Shown: positions 44,593-54,060, numbered from the stretch's first letter. The stretch: 64,000 nt of DNA from Bacteroides faecium (GCF_012113595.1 NZ_CP050831.1:1984001-2048000); one strand, 5' to 3'. The notes: generated by a model not told the origin, from the letters alone. Numbers and translations are program-made.

Positions 44593-44722
44593 ACCTGCTG
44601 AAGATATCTGGCCTTTTAAATATTATATGCCTGAAAGTATGTTGAGCAAGGAGATGAAAAGGGTGGATAAGGAAACGGAACTGGCGGAATTTGATGTGGA
44701 AAGGGTGGAAATTGATGAATAG
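44573..44722 (+). pseudogene. Possible C-terminal gene relic next to the palindromic element
   Basis: An open stretch without start codon ends at TAG 44720-44722 and reads ...PAEDIWPFKYYMPESMLS, then a charged tail. It looks protein-like in composition and begins at the outer edge of the right arm, as if the element had replaced the rest of the gene. No family is recognised. Confidence 0.3.
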
Positions 44723-44768
44723 TTGCATGAAAAACTAATATTGTCTTGTTGATTGAACAGGAATTGCC

Positions 44769-44776
44769 TATATTTG
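44769..44776 (+). promoter_or_regulatory. -7 element of the AAA_14/DUF4143 gene
   Basis: TATATTTG, perfect -7 match, 18 bp before the ATG. A CTTGTT at 44745 lies near the -33 position. Confidence 0.55.
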
Positions 44777-44794
44777 TTCAGTGGTTAGAACAAA

Positions 44795-46072
44795 ATGCCA
44801 AATATGATTAGAAAAGAAGTATTAAAAGAAGTTCTATTAGATAATAGAAATGAGGTAGTCAAACATCAGGTTATATCTCGTAGTTTTCAGTTTGAAGAGT
44901 TTGGAAATTATGTATTTGTAGGTATCCGGCGGGCAGGAAAATCATTTTTGCTTTATCAACGGATACAGGAACTTTTGCATAGTGGGCATACTTGGAATGA
45001 AATGCTATATGTGAATTTTGAAGATGAGCGTTTGATTGGAATGACGGCGGCAGATTTAAATCTTATACTTGAAGTGCATGCTGAAATGTCAGTGGATAGA
45101 CCTATGCTTTTCTTGGATGAAATTCAGAATATTGATGGTTGGGACAAGTTTGCACGCCGATTGGCTGATAATAAATATAGGGTTTATGTGACAGGAAGCA
45201 ATGCTAAAATGCTTAGTCAGGATGTAGCTACCACTTTGGGGGGACGATACATTACAGTACATGTATACCCTTATGATTTTAAAGAGTTTCTTTATGCTAA
45301 TGGAGTTGGAGTTACAGAGAATTCTTTGTTTGCAACAGAAAGTCGGGCGGAAATAAAACGTATATTCAATGATTATTTTCGTTCCGGTGGTTTCCCGGAA
45401 GGGGCATCGCTTGCTGCGAAACGGGATTATCTGACAAGTGTCTATCAAAAGATATATTTAGGGGATATTGCAGCAAGACATTCCATCGAAAATACTTTTG
45501 CTTTACGCATCCTTTTCCGTAAATTGGCCGAAAGTATAAAGCAACCGGTTTCGTTTACTCGTATAACTAATATTGTAGCTTCGACCGGAGTGAAAATATC
45601 GAAGAATACTGTCATTAACTATATGGAATATGCCAAAGATGCTTGCCTGTTAATTCCTATACAAAATATTGCGGATAAATTGGTAGAGCGTGAAACCAAT
45701 CCTAAATATTATTTTGCAGATAATGGTATCCTCAATTTACTTCTTTTGGATGCTGATACCTCATTGCTTGAGAATTTGGTCGCTGTGACACTATTGCGGC
45801 GTTATGGAACGGACGATGCTGTATTCTTCTATAATAGAAATGTAGAGGTTGATTTTTACTTGCCTGAAACAGGAGTGGCTATACAGGTTTGTTATACCAT
45901 GAATCTCTCTGATGAGACTTTTCAACGGGAAGTTCAGGCATTGGTAAAATTGAGTAAAGTAGTTGAATGTCGGCAGTTATTGATAATAACGTATGACGAT
46001 GAAGAACAGATTGAGTTGGAGGAATGTACGATTAAGGTAATACCGGTTTGGAAGTGGTTGTTGGGTAAATAA
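44795..46072 (+). CDS. AAA_14/DUF4143 family ATPase
   Basis: A 425-residue protein. The AAA domain has Walker A VGIRRAGKSFLLYQ (about 42-55), Walker B RPMLFLDEIQNIDGWD, and the arginine-bearing VYVTGSNAKMLSQD. The C-terminal DUF4143 domain is a PD-(D/E)XK-like module (NRNVEVDFYLPETGVAIQVCY keeps the E-x-D pattern). These proteins are abundant in Bacteroides, often with no known role. The gene is isolated, AT-rich and next to the palindromic element. It has no restriction or CRISPR partner, so no defence role is assigned. Confidence 0.85.
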   Translation: MPNMIRKEVLKEVLLDNRNEVVKHQVISRSFQFEEFGNYVFVGIRRAGKSFLLYQRIQELLHSGHTWNEMLYVNFEDERLIGMTAADLNLILEVHAEMSVDRPMLFLDEIQNIDGWDKFARRLADNKYRVYVTGSNAKMLSQDVATTLGGRYITVHVYPYDFKEFLYANGVGVTENSLFATESRAEIKRIFNDYFRSGGFPEGASLAAKRDYLTSVYQKIYLGDIAARHSIENTFALRILFRKLAESIKQPVSFTRITNIVASTGVKISKNTVINYMEYAKDACLLIPIQNIADKLVERETNPKYYFADNGILNLLLLDADTSLLENLVAVTLLRRYGTDDAVFFYNRNVEVDFYLPETGVAIQVCYTMNLSDETFQREVQALVKLSKVVECRQLLIITYDDEEQIELEECTIKVIPVWKWLLGK

Positions 46073-46115
46073 GATAAATTAATACCCTCTCTGTCTTATT
46101 TATGAGATAAATGCC

Positions 46116-46123
46116 TATCTTTG
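46116..46123 (+). promoter_or_regulatory. -7 promoter element of glyS
   Basis: TATCTTTG, perfect -7 match, 53 bp upstream of the glyS ATG. Confidence 0.65.
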
Positions 46124-46175
46124 TGGCACTTTTTACGAAAAAAGGAAAATCAAATTAATAGATATAGAAAAGAAA

Positions 46176-47717
46176 ATGGCACAAGAAGACGTTTTTAAGA
46201 AACTTGTATCGCACTGCAAAGAGTACGGTTTCGTATTCCCCTCAAGCGATATCTACGACGGACTGGGCGCTGTGTATGACTACGGTCAGATGGGCGTTGA
46301 ATTGAAAAACAACATTAAGAAATATTGGTGGGACAGCATGGTGCTGTTGCACGAAAACATTGTCGGGATCGACTCTGCCATCTTTATGCACCCTACTATC
46401 TGGAAAGCTTCCGGACACGTAGACGCATTCAATGACCCTTTGATTGACAATAAAGATTCTAAAAAACGTTATCGTGCCGACGTACTGATTGAAGATCAGT
46501 TAGCCAAGTATGATGATAAAATCAATAAGGAAGTAGCGAAAGCTGCCAAGAGATTCGGTGAAACTTTCGATGAGGCTCAATTCCGTTCTACTAACGGACG
46601 TGTATTGGAACATCAGGCAAAGCGTGATGCTCTTCACACTCGTTTTGCAAAGGCGCTGAATGATAATAACTTGGATGAACTCCGCCAAATCATCGTTGAC
46701 GAAGAAATCGTATGTCCTATTTCCGGTACTAAGAACTGGACAGAGGTTCGCCAGTTCAATCTGATGTTCTCTACTGAAATGGGTTCTACTTCCGACGGTG
46801 CAATGAAGATTTATCTTCGTCCGGAAACTGCTCAGGGTATTTTCGTAAACTACCTGAATGTACAGAAAACAGGTCGTATGAAAGTTCCTTTCGGTATTGC
46901 TCAGATTGGTAAGGCTTTTCGTAACGAGATTGTTGCCCGTCAGTTCATCTTCCGTATGCGTGAGTTTGAACAGATGGAAATGCAGTTCTTCGTAAAGCCG
47001 GGAACTGAACTCGACTGGTTCAAGAAATGGAAAGAAATCCGTCTGAAATGGCACAAGGCGTTGGGCTTTGGTGATGGTAGCTATCGTTATCATGACCATG
47101 ATAAATTGGCTCACTATGCAAATGCGGCTACTGACATTGAATTCCTGATGCCGTTCGGATTTAAGGAAGTGGAAGGTATCCACTCTCGTACTAACTTCGA
47201 CTTGTCACAACATGAGAAGTTCTCTGGAAAGAGCATTAAATATTTTGATCCGGAATTGAACGAATCATATACTCCGTATGTAATTGAAACTTCTATCGGT
47301 GTAGACCGTATGTTCCTCAGCATCATGAGTGCATCTTACTGCGAAGAGCAACTGGAAAATGGTGAAAGCCGTGTAGTATTGAAATTACCTGCTGCTTTGG
47401 CTCCGGTGAAACTAGCTGTTATGCCGTTGGTGAAGAAAGACGGTCTGCCTGAAAAAGCTCGTGAAATCATTGACAATTTGAAGTTCCACTTCCATTGCCA
47501 ATATGATGAAAAAGATAGTATCGGAAAGCGTTACCGCCGTCAGGATGCTATTGGTACTCCGTACTGTGTAACAGTCGACCATCAGACATTAGAAGATAAC
47601 TGTGTGACATTGCGTAACCGTGATACCATGCAGCAAGAGCGTGTCGCTATCTCTGAACTGAATAACATTATTGCAGACAGAGTAAGCATCACTTCTCTAT
47701 TGAAAACTTTACAATAA
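46176..47717 (+). CDS. glyS: Glycyl-tRNA synthetase, homodimeric class II
   Basis: A 513-residue eukaryote/archaea-like alpha2 glycyl-tRNA synthetase. Motif 1 is near YDGLGAVYDYGQMGVELKNN. Motif 2 is GIAQIGKAFRNEIVARQFIFRMREFEQMEMQ (described by its ends: GIAQIGKAFRNE and FRMREFEQ). Motif 3 is IGVDRMFLSIMSA. A C-terminal anticodon-binding domain starts near APVKLAVMPLVKK. It charges tRNA-Gly in the cytoplasm. Its codon choice looks strongly biased, as expected for a highly expressed core gene. It is followed 11 bp later by the FKBP gene. Confidence 0.97.
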   Translation: MAQEDVFKKLVSHCKEYGFVFPSSDIYDGLGAVYDYGQMGVELKNNIKKYWWDSMVLLHENIVGIDSAIFMHPTIWKASGHVDAFNDPLIDNKDSKKRYRADVLIEDQLAKYDDKINKEVAKAAKRFGETFDEAQFRSTNGRVLEHQAKRDALHTRFAKALNDNNLDELRQIIVDEEIVCPISGTKNWTEVRQFNLMFSTEMGSTSDGAMKIYLRPETAQGIFVNYLNVQKTGRMKVPFGIAQIGKAFRNEIVARQFIFRMREFEQMEMQFFVKPGTELDWFKKWKEIRLKWHKALGFGDGSYRYHDHDKLAHYANAATDIEFLMPFGFKEVEGIHSRTNFDLSQHEKFSGKSIKYFDPELNESYTPYVIETSIGVDRMFLSIMSASYCEEQLENGESRVVLKLPAALAPVKLAVMPLVKKDGLPEKAREIIDNLKFHFHCQYDEKDSIGKRYRRQDAIGTPYCVTVDHQTLEDNCVTLRNRDTMQQERVAISELNNIIADRVSITSLLKTLQ

Positions 47718-47728
47718 ACCTTTGACGA

Positions 47729-48328
47729 ATGAGTAAAAAGATCTATTTATTCTCCTTAATATTATTGGCTCTTGCGTTTACTGCTTGTAGTGAAACTGAA
47801 GAGACTGGTAAGTATGATAATTGGCAGGCGCGTAATGAAGCATTTATTGATTCAATAGCTAATAGGCATGCTGATTTGGCTACTCGTGGCAACTTGGATT
47901 CTATTCATATGATTACTTATTCTAAAGTTCCTATTTATTTTAAAAAGAAAACTCCTGTGGGAGATGGAAAAATTTATAATGTATCTCCTCGTTCAACTGA
48001 TGTAGTAACAGTATATTATAAGGGATCATATATTCTTGGAAGTGTTGATGAACAAGATAATTTTGTCGGAGAAGTAGTTGAAGGTGTTTTTACAGAAGCG
48101 AATCCTAGTATTGATTTCTCAAAAACAGCAGAATTTGCAGTTAATTCGCGTGTGATAGGTTTGTCGGAAGTTCTGCAACGGATGAAAGTCGGAGAACGTT
48201 ACGAAATTTATGTCCCATGGAAATATGGTTATGGCTCTAGCGAGTATACACCGACTGGTTCTTCAATTCCTATTAAAGGTTATTCGACTTTAATATTTGA
48301 TATTCAAATAATAAGTTGTGAGTTTTAA
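47729..48328 (+). CDS. FKBP-type peptidyl-prolyl isomerase lipoprotein
   Basis: A 199-residue protein with a lipobox (LAFTAC) and a C-terminal FKBP domain: TDVVTVYYKGSYILG, RVIGLSEVLQRMKVGERYEIYVPWKYGYG and STLIFDIQIIS. It should assist protein folding in the periplasm. It is probably co-transcribed with glyS, and a strong terminator follows. Confidence 0.9.
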   Translation: MSKKIYLFSLILLALAFTACSETEETGKYDNWQARNEAFIDSIANRHADLATRGNLDSIHMITYSKVPIYFKKKTPVGDGKIYNVSPRSTDVVTVYYKGSYILGSVDEQDNFVGEVVEGVFTEANPSIDFSKTAEFAVNSRVIGLSEVLQRMKVGERYEIYVPWKYGYGSSEYTPTGSSIPIKGYSTLIFDIQIISCEF

Positions 48329-48345
48329 TCTTTTGGAGTAGATGT

Positions 48346-48386
48346 AAATAAAGCTACTGATTCAAAATGGATCAGTAGCTTTATTT
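48346..48386. terminator. Bidirectional intrinsic terminator after the FKBP gene
   Basis: AAAGCTACTGAT and ATCAGTAGCTTT pair perfectly with a 9-nt loop, flanked by A- and T-rich tracts on both sides. Confidence 0.8.
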
Positions 48387-48476
48387 AATATGATTAGTAT
48401 AATTTCTCTAAACTTGTATGCGTTTTATATATGCTTGAAAGATTTGCAGTACGTTTTTATTGTTAAACTTACATTG

Positions 48477-49190
48477 TTATAGTTCAAGCCTAATTGAGTT
48501 TGTTTTATCATCTAAAGGCTCTGGTAATAATGGAATGGGGTTTAAGCTGATACTGGAAAAATCCTTAATTCCTAAGTCAATGTTTGGATATGTAATCTGA
48601 AAAGTACAAGATCTTCCTTGACAATTTGTATATTCAAAGAAAGTAGCCTTACATGTTAAAGGACCATCAGTAACGCTTAAACCATTTAGTTTCATCGAGG
48701 TTATTTTATTAGCTAAATTATAAACTCCTAAATCATTTATTTGTAAGATAGGTCTTTGTTGGTTAACTGTAAAACTTCCTTTGTCTCCTCTATACTTAGT
48801 TCTAGTATACACTGTTAGGGTGGCACTACTAATTCCAGTTGCTCTTGTAGTCGGATTGACTGAATCTTTGTTGGATATTTCTTGATTCAAAAATATGGAA
48901 TACGAATCAAAATATTCTTGTAGCCCATCTGAGTGTATATATACAGAGAGATTGGGATTCTCTTTAAACAAGTTGACTATATTATCAACCTCCTTATTTT
49001 GATAAATGATATCATTTCCATTTCTCTCGTATTTAGAAACGTATATGTTTCCTTGATATTTAAATTCCACAGTACCTGATTCTGCAATAGGCTTTTTATC
49101 GAAAAGTTCTTCTTCAAATGTACTTTGACTACATGCTTGTACCATTCCTAATATAATACAAGCTACCAAATAATGGATAAATGTTTTCAT
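48477..49190 (-). CDS. Lipoprotein with beta/gamma-crystallin-like domain
   Basis: A 237-residue protein from the ATG at 49190 (the longer frame needs a TTG). The lipobox is LGMVQAC. Residues from about 120 contain two Greek-key-like motifs: SATLTVYTRTKYRGDKGSF with NDLGVYNLANKITSMKLNG, then KATFFEYTNCQGRSCTF with IDLGIKDFSSISLN. This pattern matches beta/gamma-crystallins, which often bind calcium; the N/D-N/D-x-x-S-like signature is only partly kept. The N-terminal part (EFKYQGNIYVSKYERNG) is unassigned. The gene is AT-rich and monocistronic. A surface or stress role is possible but not supported further. Confidence 0.6.
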   Translation of the reverse strand: MKTFIHYLVACIILGMVQACSQSTFEEELFDKKPIAESGTVEFKYQGNIYVSKYERNGNDIIYQNKEVDNIVNLFKENPNLSVYIHSDGLQEYFDSYSIFLNQEISNKDSVNPTTRATGISSATLTVYTRTKYRGDKGSFTVNQQRPILQINDLGVYNLANKITSMKLNGLSVTDGPLTCKATFFEYTNCQGRSCTFQITYPNIDLGIKDFSSISLNPIPLLPEPLDDKTNSIRLEL

Positions 49191-49669
49191 GATACTAAAT
49201 TTTAATGTTTTCAATTGGTTTTGTGTTCATTTGTTTTGAGCTCGTTTCAAATGATTCTACAATATACGAGTTTGTTTTGGACTATCCTAATATAATATGA
49301 AATATTATTCAAGTATTTTTTTCAGTCTGTAGGTTCTAGAAATAATGCTTAGTTTGGCTATATTTCATCTTTAGCTTACTCTATCAGTCTTCTCTCTTTT
49401 AATATGATATGAATCCTAGATAGTATGGATGTGTGACTAACTGTTTTATTCCTTTATCGAAAAATTGCTATGCCATCTCTAAGTTATTTTGTATTCGTAG
49501 CTTTTAAAATTATTGGTGTTTGTAAAAAAAACTATTTAGTTTTTTACTAAAAAATGAGTTGCAGAATAAAAGTAGCACTTTTACGTAAAAGTGCTACTTT
49601 TATTCTGCAATTTCTTTTATGTTTGCCTACAAGAAAAAAACAATGAGTTATGATATTTAGATTTATATA
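49191..49669. other. AT-rich intergenic region holding one long palindrome
   Basis: 479 bp without an ORF. Apart from the perfect 52-bp palindrome at 49558-49609 and a smaller TTTAGT...ACTAAA symmetry near 49535-49550, I see no gene or repeat. Confidence 0.5.
49558..49609. repeat. Perfect 52-bp palindrome
   Basis: Two 26-bp arms meet at a central ACGT with no spacer and no mismatch (ends TTGCAGAATAA / TTATTCTGCAA). It lies 60 bp after the LacI-type gene on the minus strand and is followed there by a T-rich stretch, so it may serve as a terminator. Its lack of loop and its length are unusual for one. Confidence 0.8.
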
Positions 49670-50698
49670 TTAAAATAAAATGTATGGTTTAATACTACTC
49701 TCCCTAATCTGCAAATGCGTCGGAATCGTCACTTGTCTGACAGTTTTATCTCCCTTAATCTGTTCAATCAGCAACCGGCAGGCTGCTTCTCCCATTTTAT
49801 ACGTCTGATGAGATACTGCTGATAATTTGGGCTCTACATAATTAGCATGCTGTTCATCCGTATATCCGATAATAGCGATATCATCCGGTATGCGGAGATT
49901 ATGGCTTTTGATAACTTCCATAGCCGCGAAAGCCAATGTATCATTCATCGCAAGAATAGCATCGGGCGGTTGAGGGAGAGACAGCAATGTTTCAGTCGCA
50001 ATCTTACCTTCTTCATAATCAATCTTCCGGCAAACAACCAACTCTTTTTCGATAGGAATACGATTCTCACGCAAGGCTTCCAGATAGCCATGTTTTCTTC
50101 TCTTTACAATATCCAAATGATTTGCTCCACCGATAAAGGCTACCCGTTTACTTCCATTATCCAACAGATGTTGTGTAGCCATTTGCGCTGATTGTGCCCC
50201 ATCCGCTACGACCGAAGAAAACTGATCCGTCAGGCAAACACGGTCAAACAGGATAAGCGGCATATTGATGTCTTTCAAGGCGGAGATGTGGGAGAAATCG
50301 GTTGTTTCTTGGGAGAGACAGGCGATAATACCTTCCACACGCATATTGACCAGATTCTCGATATTCCGCTTTTCATGCTCATAAGACTCGTGTGAGGTAG
50401 TGATAATCACAAAGTATCCGTTGGCGATAGCCATGTTCTCTATTCCGTTCAGGATAGAAGCGAAGAAATGGGTAACGATATCCGGAACGACCACACCGAT
50501 AATGCGTGGAGCATTTTTCCGCAAGCTCATGGCGAAAGGGTTGGGACGATAATTCATCTCTTTGGCCACTTCCTTAACTTTGGCACAAAGTTCACGACTG
50601 ATTTCGGGACTGTCTTTCAACGCCCTGGATACAGTGGGAATCGATACACCCAATGCTTGGGCAAGATCTTTGAGTGAAGTATGTTTCCGGTTTTCCAT
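49670..50698 (-). CDS. LacI-family transcriptional regulator
   Basis: A 342-residue LacI/GalR regulator from the ATG at 50698; the upstream extension has no HTH role and is rejected. The N-terminal HTH is HTSLKDLAQALGVSIPTVSR with hinge YRPNPFAMSLR. The periplasmic-binding-like sensor domain has PRIIGVVVPDIVTHFFASIL and DAILAMNDTLAFAAMEVIK. It is divergent from the sugar-oxidation operon and likely represses or activates it in response to its sugar. A perfect 16-bp operator-like palindrome lies in the shared promoter region. Confidence 0.92.
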   Translation of the reverse strand: MENRKHTSLKDLAQALGVSIPTVSRALKDSPEISRELCAKVKEVAKEMNYRPNPFAMSLRKNAPRIIGVVVPDIVTHFFASILNGIENMAIANGYFVIITTSHESYEHEKRNIENLVNMRVEGIIACLSQETTDFSHISALKDINMPLILFDRVCLTDQFSSVVADGAQSAQMATQHLLDNGSKRVAFIGGANHLDIVKRRKHGYLEALRENRIPIEKELVVCRKIDYEEGKIATETLLSLPQPPDAILAMNDTLAFAAMEVIKSHNLRIPDDIAIIGYTDEQHANYVEPKLSAVSHQTYKMGEAACRLLIEQIKGDKTVRQVTIPTHLQIRESSIKPYILF

Positions 50699-50777
50699 TA
50701 AAAGGTCTTCTGCTTTGAATCTTTTACAAAGAAAGCACATTCCCGGATAAATAAGAGCATTTGAAGCAATATTTTTT

Positions 50778-50845
50778 ACGTAAACCGTTACGTTGCTTTT
50801 TACGCTCTCCTCTGACCGACGGCAATCATTCCTGACCTATTTTTG
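50778..50845 (+). promoter_or_regulatory. LacI-type operator and promoter of the sugar-oxidation operon
   Basis: ACGTAA-ACCG-TTACGT (50778-50793) is a perfect inverted repeat typical of LacI-family operators. A perfect -7 element TATTTTTG follows at 50838-50845, 32 bp before the ATG of the aldo/keto reductase. The operator lies about 45 bp upstream of the -7 box, between the divergent genes. Confidence 0.7.
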
Positions 50846-50876
50846 TCGCATACAAAACTATTTAAAACCTAAAAGT

Positions 50877-51809
50877 ATGCAATACCATGAAATCGGAAAG
50901 ACGGGGATGAAAGTTTCCTCTCTTAGTTTCGGAGCTTCTTCCTTAGGGGGAGTTTTCCATGATTTGAAAGAAAAAGAAGGTATCCAGGCGGTAGCTACTG
51001 CTGTTGAAGCTGGGATGAATTTTATAGATGTCTCTCCTTATTACGGACACTATAAAGCAGAAACCGTACTGGGGAAAGCACTGAAAGAACTTCCTCGAAA
51101 CCGCTATTATCTGTCTACAAAGGTGGGACGTTATGGCAAAGACGGTGTGAACTTATGGGATTATTCTGCCAAGCGTGCTACCGAAAGTGTGTATGAGAGT
51201 ATGGAACGCTTGAACATAGACTTTATCGACTTGATAAATGTGCACGATGTTGAATTTGCCGATTTAAACCAAGTTGTAAATGAGACACTACCAGCTTTGG
51301 TGGAATTGCGTGAGAAAGGTGTCGTAGGTCATGTCGGAATCACCGACTTGCAACTGGAGAATCTGAAATGGGTCATCGACCACTCTCCAAGCGGTACGGT
51401 TGAATCTGTCCTTAGTTTCTGCCATTATTGCCTGTGCGATGATAAACTGGCTGACTTCCTGGATTACTTTGAATCTAAAGAAATAGGTGTAATCAATGCT
51501 TCTCCGCTTTCAATGGGACTATTGAGCGAACGGGGTGTTCCCGCTTGGCATCCGGCTCCAAAGCCTTTAGTAGAGGCTTGTCGCAAAGCAATGGAATATT
51601 GCAAAGCGAAAAACTATCCGATTGAGAAACTTGCCATGCAATTCTCAGTCAGCAATCCTCGTATTGCTACCACTTTGTTCAGTACGACTAATCCTGAAAA
51701 TGTGAAAAAGAATATCGCTTTCATCGAGAAACCGGTTGATTGGGAACTCGTTCGGGAAGTACAGGATATTATCGGAGAACAGAAACGCGTAAGCTGGGCA
51801 AACTCATAA
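50877..51809 (+). CDS. Aldo/keto reductase, L-fucose/L-galactose dehydrogenase-like
   Basis: A 310-residue AKR from the ATG at 50877 (an earlier in-frame ATG at 50793 lies upstream of the promoter). The TIM-barrel AKR motifs are GMKVSSLSFGASSLGG, FIDVSPYYGHYKAETVLGKAL (catalytic Tyr), STKVGRYG (Lys) and LINVHDVEF (His). It resembles L-galactose/L-fucose dehydrogenases, which oxidise the sugar to its lactone with NAD(P). It is followed 15 bp later by a lactonase-like gene, which supports the lactone product. Confidence 0.85.
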   Translation: MQYHEIGKTGMKVSSLSFGASSLGGVFHDLKEKEGIQAVATAVEAGMNFIDVSPYYGHYKAETVLGKALKELPRNRYYLSTKVGRYGKDGVNLWDYSAKRATESVYESMERLNIDFIDLINVHDVEFADLNQVVNETLPALVELREKGVVGHVGITDLQLENLKWVIDHSPSGTVESVLSFCHYCLCDDKLADFLDYFESKEIGVINASPLSMGLLSERGVPAWHPAPKPLVEACRKAMEYCKAKNYPIEKLAMQFSVSNPRIATTLFSTTNPENVKKNIAFIEKPVDWELVREVQDIIGEQKRVSWANS

Positions 51810-51824
51810 AACAGAACCGCTCGT

Positions 51825-52748
51825 ATGGACTACACAATTATTGACGCACACGCTCATCTGTGGTTACGGCAGGATACGGTCGTAGATGGACTCCCTATCC
51901 GAACGCTTGAAAACGGCCGTTCGTTATTTATGGGAGAAATCCGGCAGATGGTTCCACCTTTTATGATAGACGGAGTGAATAGTGCGGAAGTCTTTCTGTC
52001 GAATATGGACTATGCGCAAGTGTCTGCCGCTGTCATTACACAGGAATTTATTGATGGCATACAGAATGAATATTTAGCCGAGGTTGTTGCCTGTTATCCC
52101 AATCGTTTCTTTGTATGCGGAATGTGTGAGTTTCGTAAACCGGGATTTCTGGAACAGGCAAAGGCACTTATAGCCAAAGGTTTTAAAGCTATCAAGATTC
52201 CCGCACATCGTCTGTTGCTGAAAGAGGGCAGGGTGATGCTGAATAGCCAAGAGATGATGCAGATGTTCCACTATATGGAAGAGCGGAATGTGATGCTTTC
52301 CATTGATTTGGCGGATGGGGCGACACAAGTTCCTGAAATGGAAGAGATAATTCAAGAATGTCCCCGGCTGAAGATAGCTGTCGGACATTTCGGGATGGTC
52401 ACGTTGCCGGATTGGCTCGAACAGATAAAGTTGGCACGCCACCCGAATGTAATGATTGAATCCGGAGGAATCACGTGGCTTTTCAATGATGAGTTCTATC
52501 CGTTCAAAGGCGCGGTTAAGGCTATTCGTGAAGCGGCAGAATTGGTAGGAATGGAGAAGCTGATGTGGGGTTCAGATTATCCGCGTACTATTACAGCTAT
52601 CACCTACAAGATGTCCTATGACTTTGTGCTGAAATCACCTGAATTGTCAGAGAAGGAAAAAGCGCTTTTCCTGGGAGAAAATGCTCGGAACTTTTATGGA
52701 TTTACAGACCTTCCCGTGCTTCCTTACATCAAGAACATGTCTGAATGA
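51825..52748 (+). CDS. Amidohydrolase-family protein, probable sugar lactonase
   Basis: A 307-residue amidohydrolase_2 TIM-barrel protein. Metal or active-site motifs are IIDAHAHLWL (HxH), FKAIKIPAH, IAVGHFGM and LMWGSDYPR. Close relatives include fuconolactonases and decarboxylases of the COG2159/COG3618 type. Located between a sugar dehydrogenase and a fucose-type transporter, it most likely opens the sugar lactone to the aldonate. Substrate is inferred. Confidence 0.8.
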   Translation: MDYTIIDAHAHLWLRQDTVVDGLPIRTLENGRSLFMGEIRQMVPPFMIDGVNSAEVFLSNMDYAQVSAAVITQEFIDGIQNEYLAEVVACYPNRFFVCGMCEFRKPGFLEQAKALIAKGFKAIKIPAHRLLLKEGRVMLNSQEMMQMFHYMEERNVMLSIDLADGATQVPEMEEIIQECPRLKIAVGHFGMVTLPDWLEQIKLARHPNVMIESGGITWLFNDEFYPFKGAVKAIREAAELVGMEKLMWGSDYPRTITAITYKMSYDFVLKSPELSEKEKALFLGENARNFYGFTDLPVLPYIKNMSE

Positions 52749-52785
52749 TTGAGAAAATAACCACATTGTGAAACAATATTATACC

Positions 52786-54060
52786 ATGAAAAAGAATACA
52801 TATACAATACCTCTGGCTTTGGTCTTCTGCCTTTTCTTCTTGTGGGCGATAAGCAGTAATCTGCTTCCTACGATGATACGGCAGTTAATGAAGACCTGCG
52901 AGCTGAATACCTTTGAGGCTTCCTTTACCGAAACGGCCTATTGGCTGGCCTATTTTATTTTCCCGATTCCCATAGCTATGTTTATGAAGCGATATAGCTA
53001 TAAGGCGGGAATCATCTTCGGACTGATATTGGCAGCTATCGGTGGCCTGCTGTTCTTCCCGGCAGCTATCCTGAAGGAGTATTGGGCTTACCTCTGCATC
53101 TTCTTCATTATCGCCACCGGCATGTGTTTTCTGGAGACAGCCGCCAATCCGTATGTCACGGTTTTAGGAGCTCCCGAAACGGCTCCGCGAAGACTGAACC
53201 TGGCACAATCCTTCAATGGTCTGGGAGCTTTCATCGCTGCCATGTTCCTGAGTAAACTCATCCTTAGTGGAACTCACTATACGCGCGAGACTCTCCCGGT
53301 AGATTATCCGGGGGGCTGGCAAGCCTATATCCAACTGGAAACGGATGCCATGAAACTTCCCTACCTGATATTGGCTTTACTGCTTGTCGCCATAGCTGTT
53401 GTCTTTGTATTCTCCAAACTGCCGAAGATTGGAGATGAGGGTGCCGAAGCTTCTTCAGATAAAGCGACGGCTGACAATAAGAAAGAAAAGCTGATTGATT
53501 TTGGAGTACTGAAACATTCGCATTTGCGTTGGGGAGTCATTGCGCAGTTCTTCTATAATGGCGGACAGACGGCTATCAACAGTCTTTTCTTGGTATATTG
53601 CTGTACGTATGCCGGACTACCCGAAGATACGGCGACTACTTTCTTCGGATTGTATATGCTCGCTTTTCTTTTAGGACGCTGGATAGGTACGGGATTGATG
53701 GTTAAATTCCGTCCGCAGGATATGCTGTTAATCTATGCACTGATGAATATTCTCCTGTGCGGAGTTGTCATGATATGGGGCGGAATGGTCGGATTATACG
53801 CGATGTTGGCTATTTCTTTCTTTATGTCCATCATGTATCCTACGCAGTTTTCGTTGGCATTGAAAGGATTGGGGAATCAGACAAAGAGCGGCTCTGCATT
53901 TCTTGTCATGGCGATTGTGGGCAACGCCTGTCTCCCGCAGTTGACTGCCTATTTCATGCATGCCAATGAGCACATCTATTATATGGCCTATTGCGTGCCG
54001 ATGATTTGCTTTGTCTTCTGTGCCTATTACGGTTGGAAAGGTTATAAAGTAATCGATTAA
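52786..54060 (+). CDS. FucP-type MFS sugar transporter
   Basis: A 424-residue MFS protein with 12 predicted helices (ATG at 52786; a GTG at 52768 is possible). It has the FucP-group motifs LLPTMIRQLMKTCELN, FLETAANPYVTVLGAPETAPRRLN and NGLGAFIAAMFLSK. It likely imports L-fucose or a related sugar with protons. Its stop originally lay 24 bp from the dehydrogenase ATG; an IS now separates them. Confidence 0.88.
   Translation: MKKNTYTIPLALVFCLFFLWAISSNLLPTMIRQLMKTCELNTFEASFTETAYWLAYFIFPIPIAMFMKRYSYKAGIIFGLILAAIGGLLFFPAAILKEYWAYLCIFFIIATGMCFLETAANPYVTVLGAPETAPRRLNLAQSFNGLGAFIAAMFLSKLILSGTHYTRETLPVDYPGGWQAYIQLETDAMKLPYLILALLLVAIAVVFVFSKLPKIGDEGAEASSDKATADNKKEKLIDFGVLKHSHLRWGVIAQFFYNGGQTAINSLFLVYCCTYAGLPEDTATTFFGLYMLAFLLGRWIGTGLMVKFRPQDMLLIYALMNILLCGVVMIWGGMVGLYAMLAISFFMSIMYPTQFSLALKGLGNQTKSGSAFLVMAIVGNACLPQLTAYFMHANEHIYYMAYCVPMICFVFCAYYGWKGYKVID

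Noticed and set aside
44795..46072. Defence-system ATPase linked to the palindromic element
   Set aside because: AAA_14/DUF4143 proteins are widespread single genes, and nothing in sequence links this one to the element beyond adjacency.
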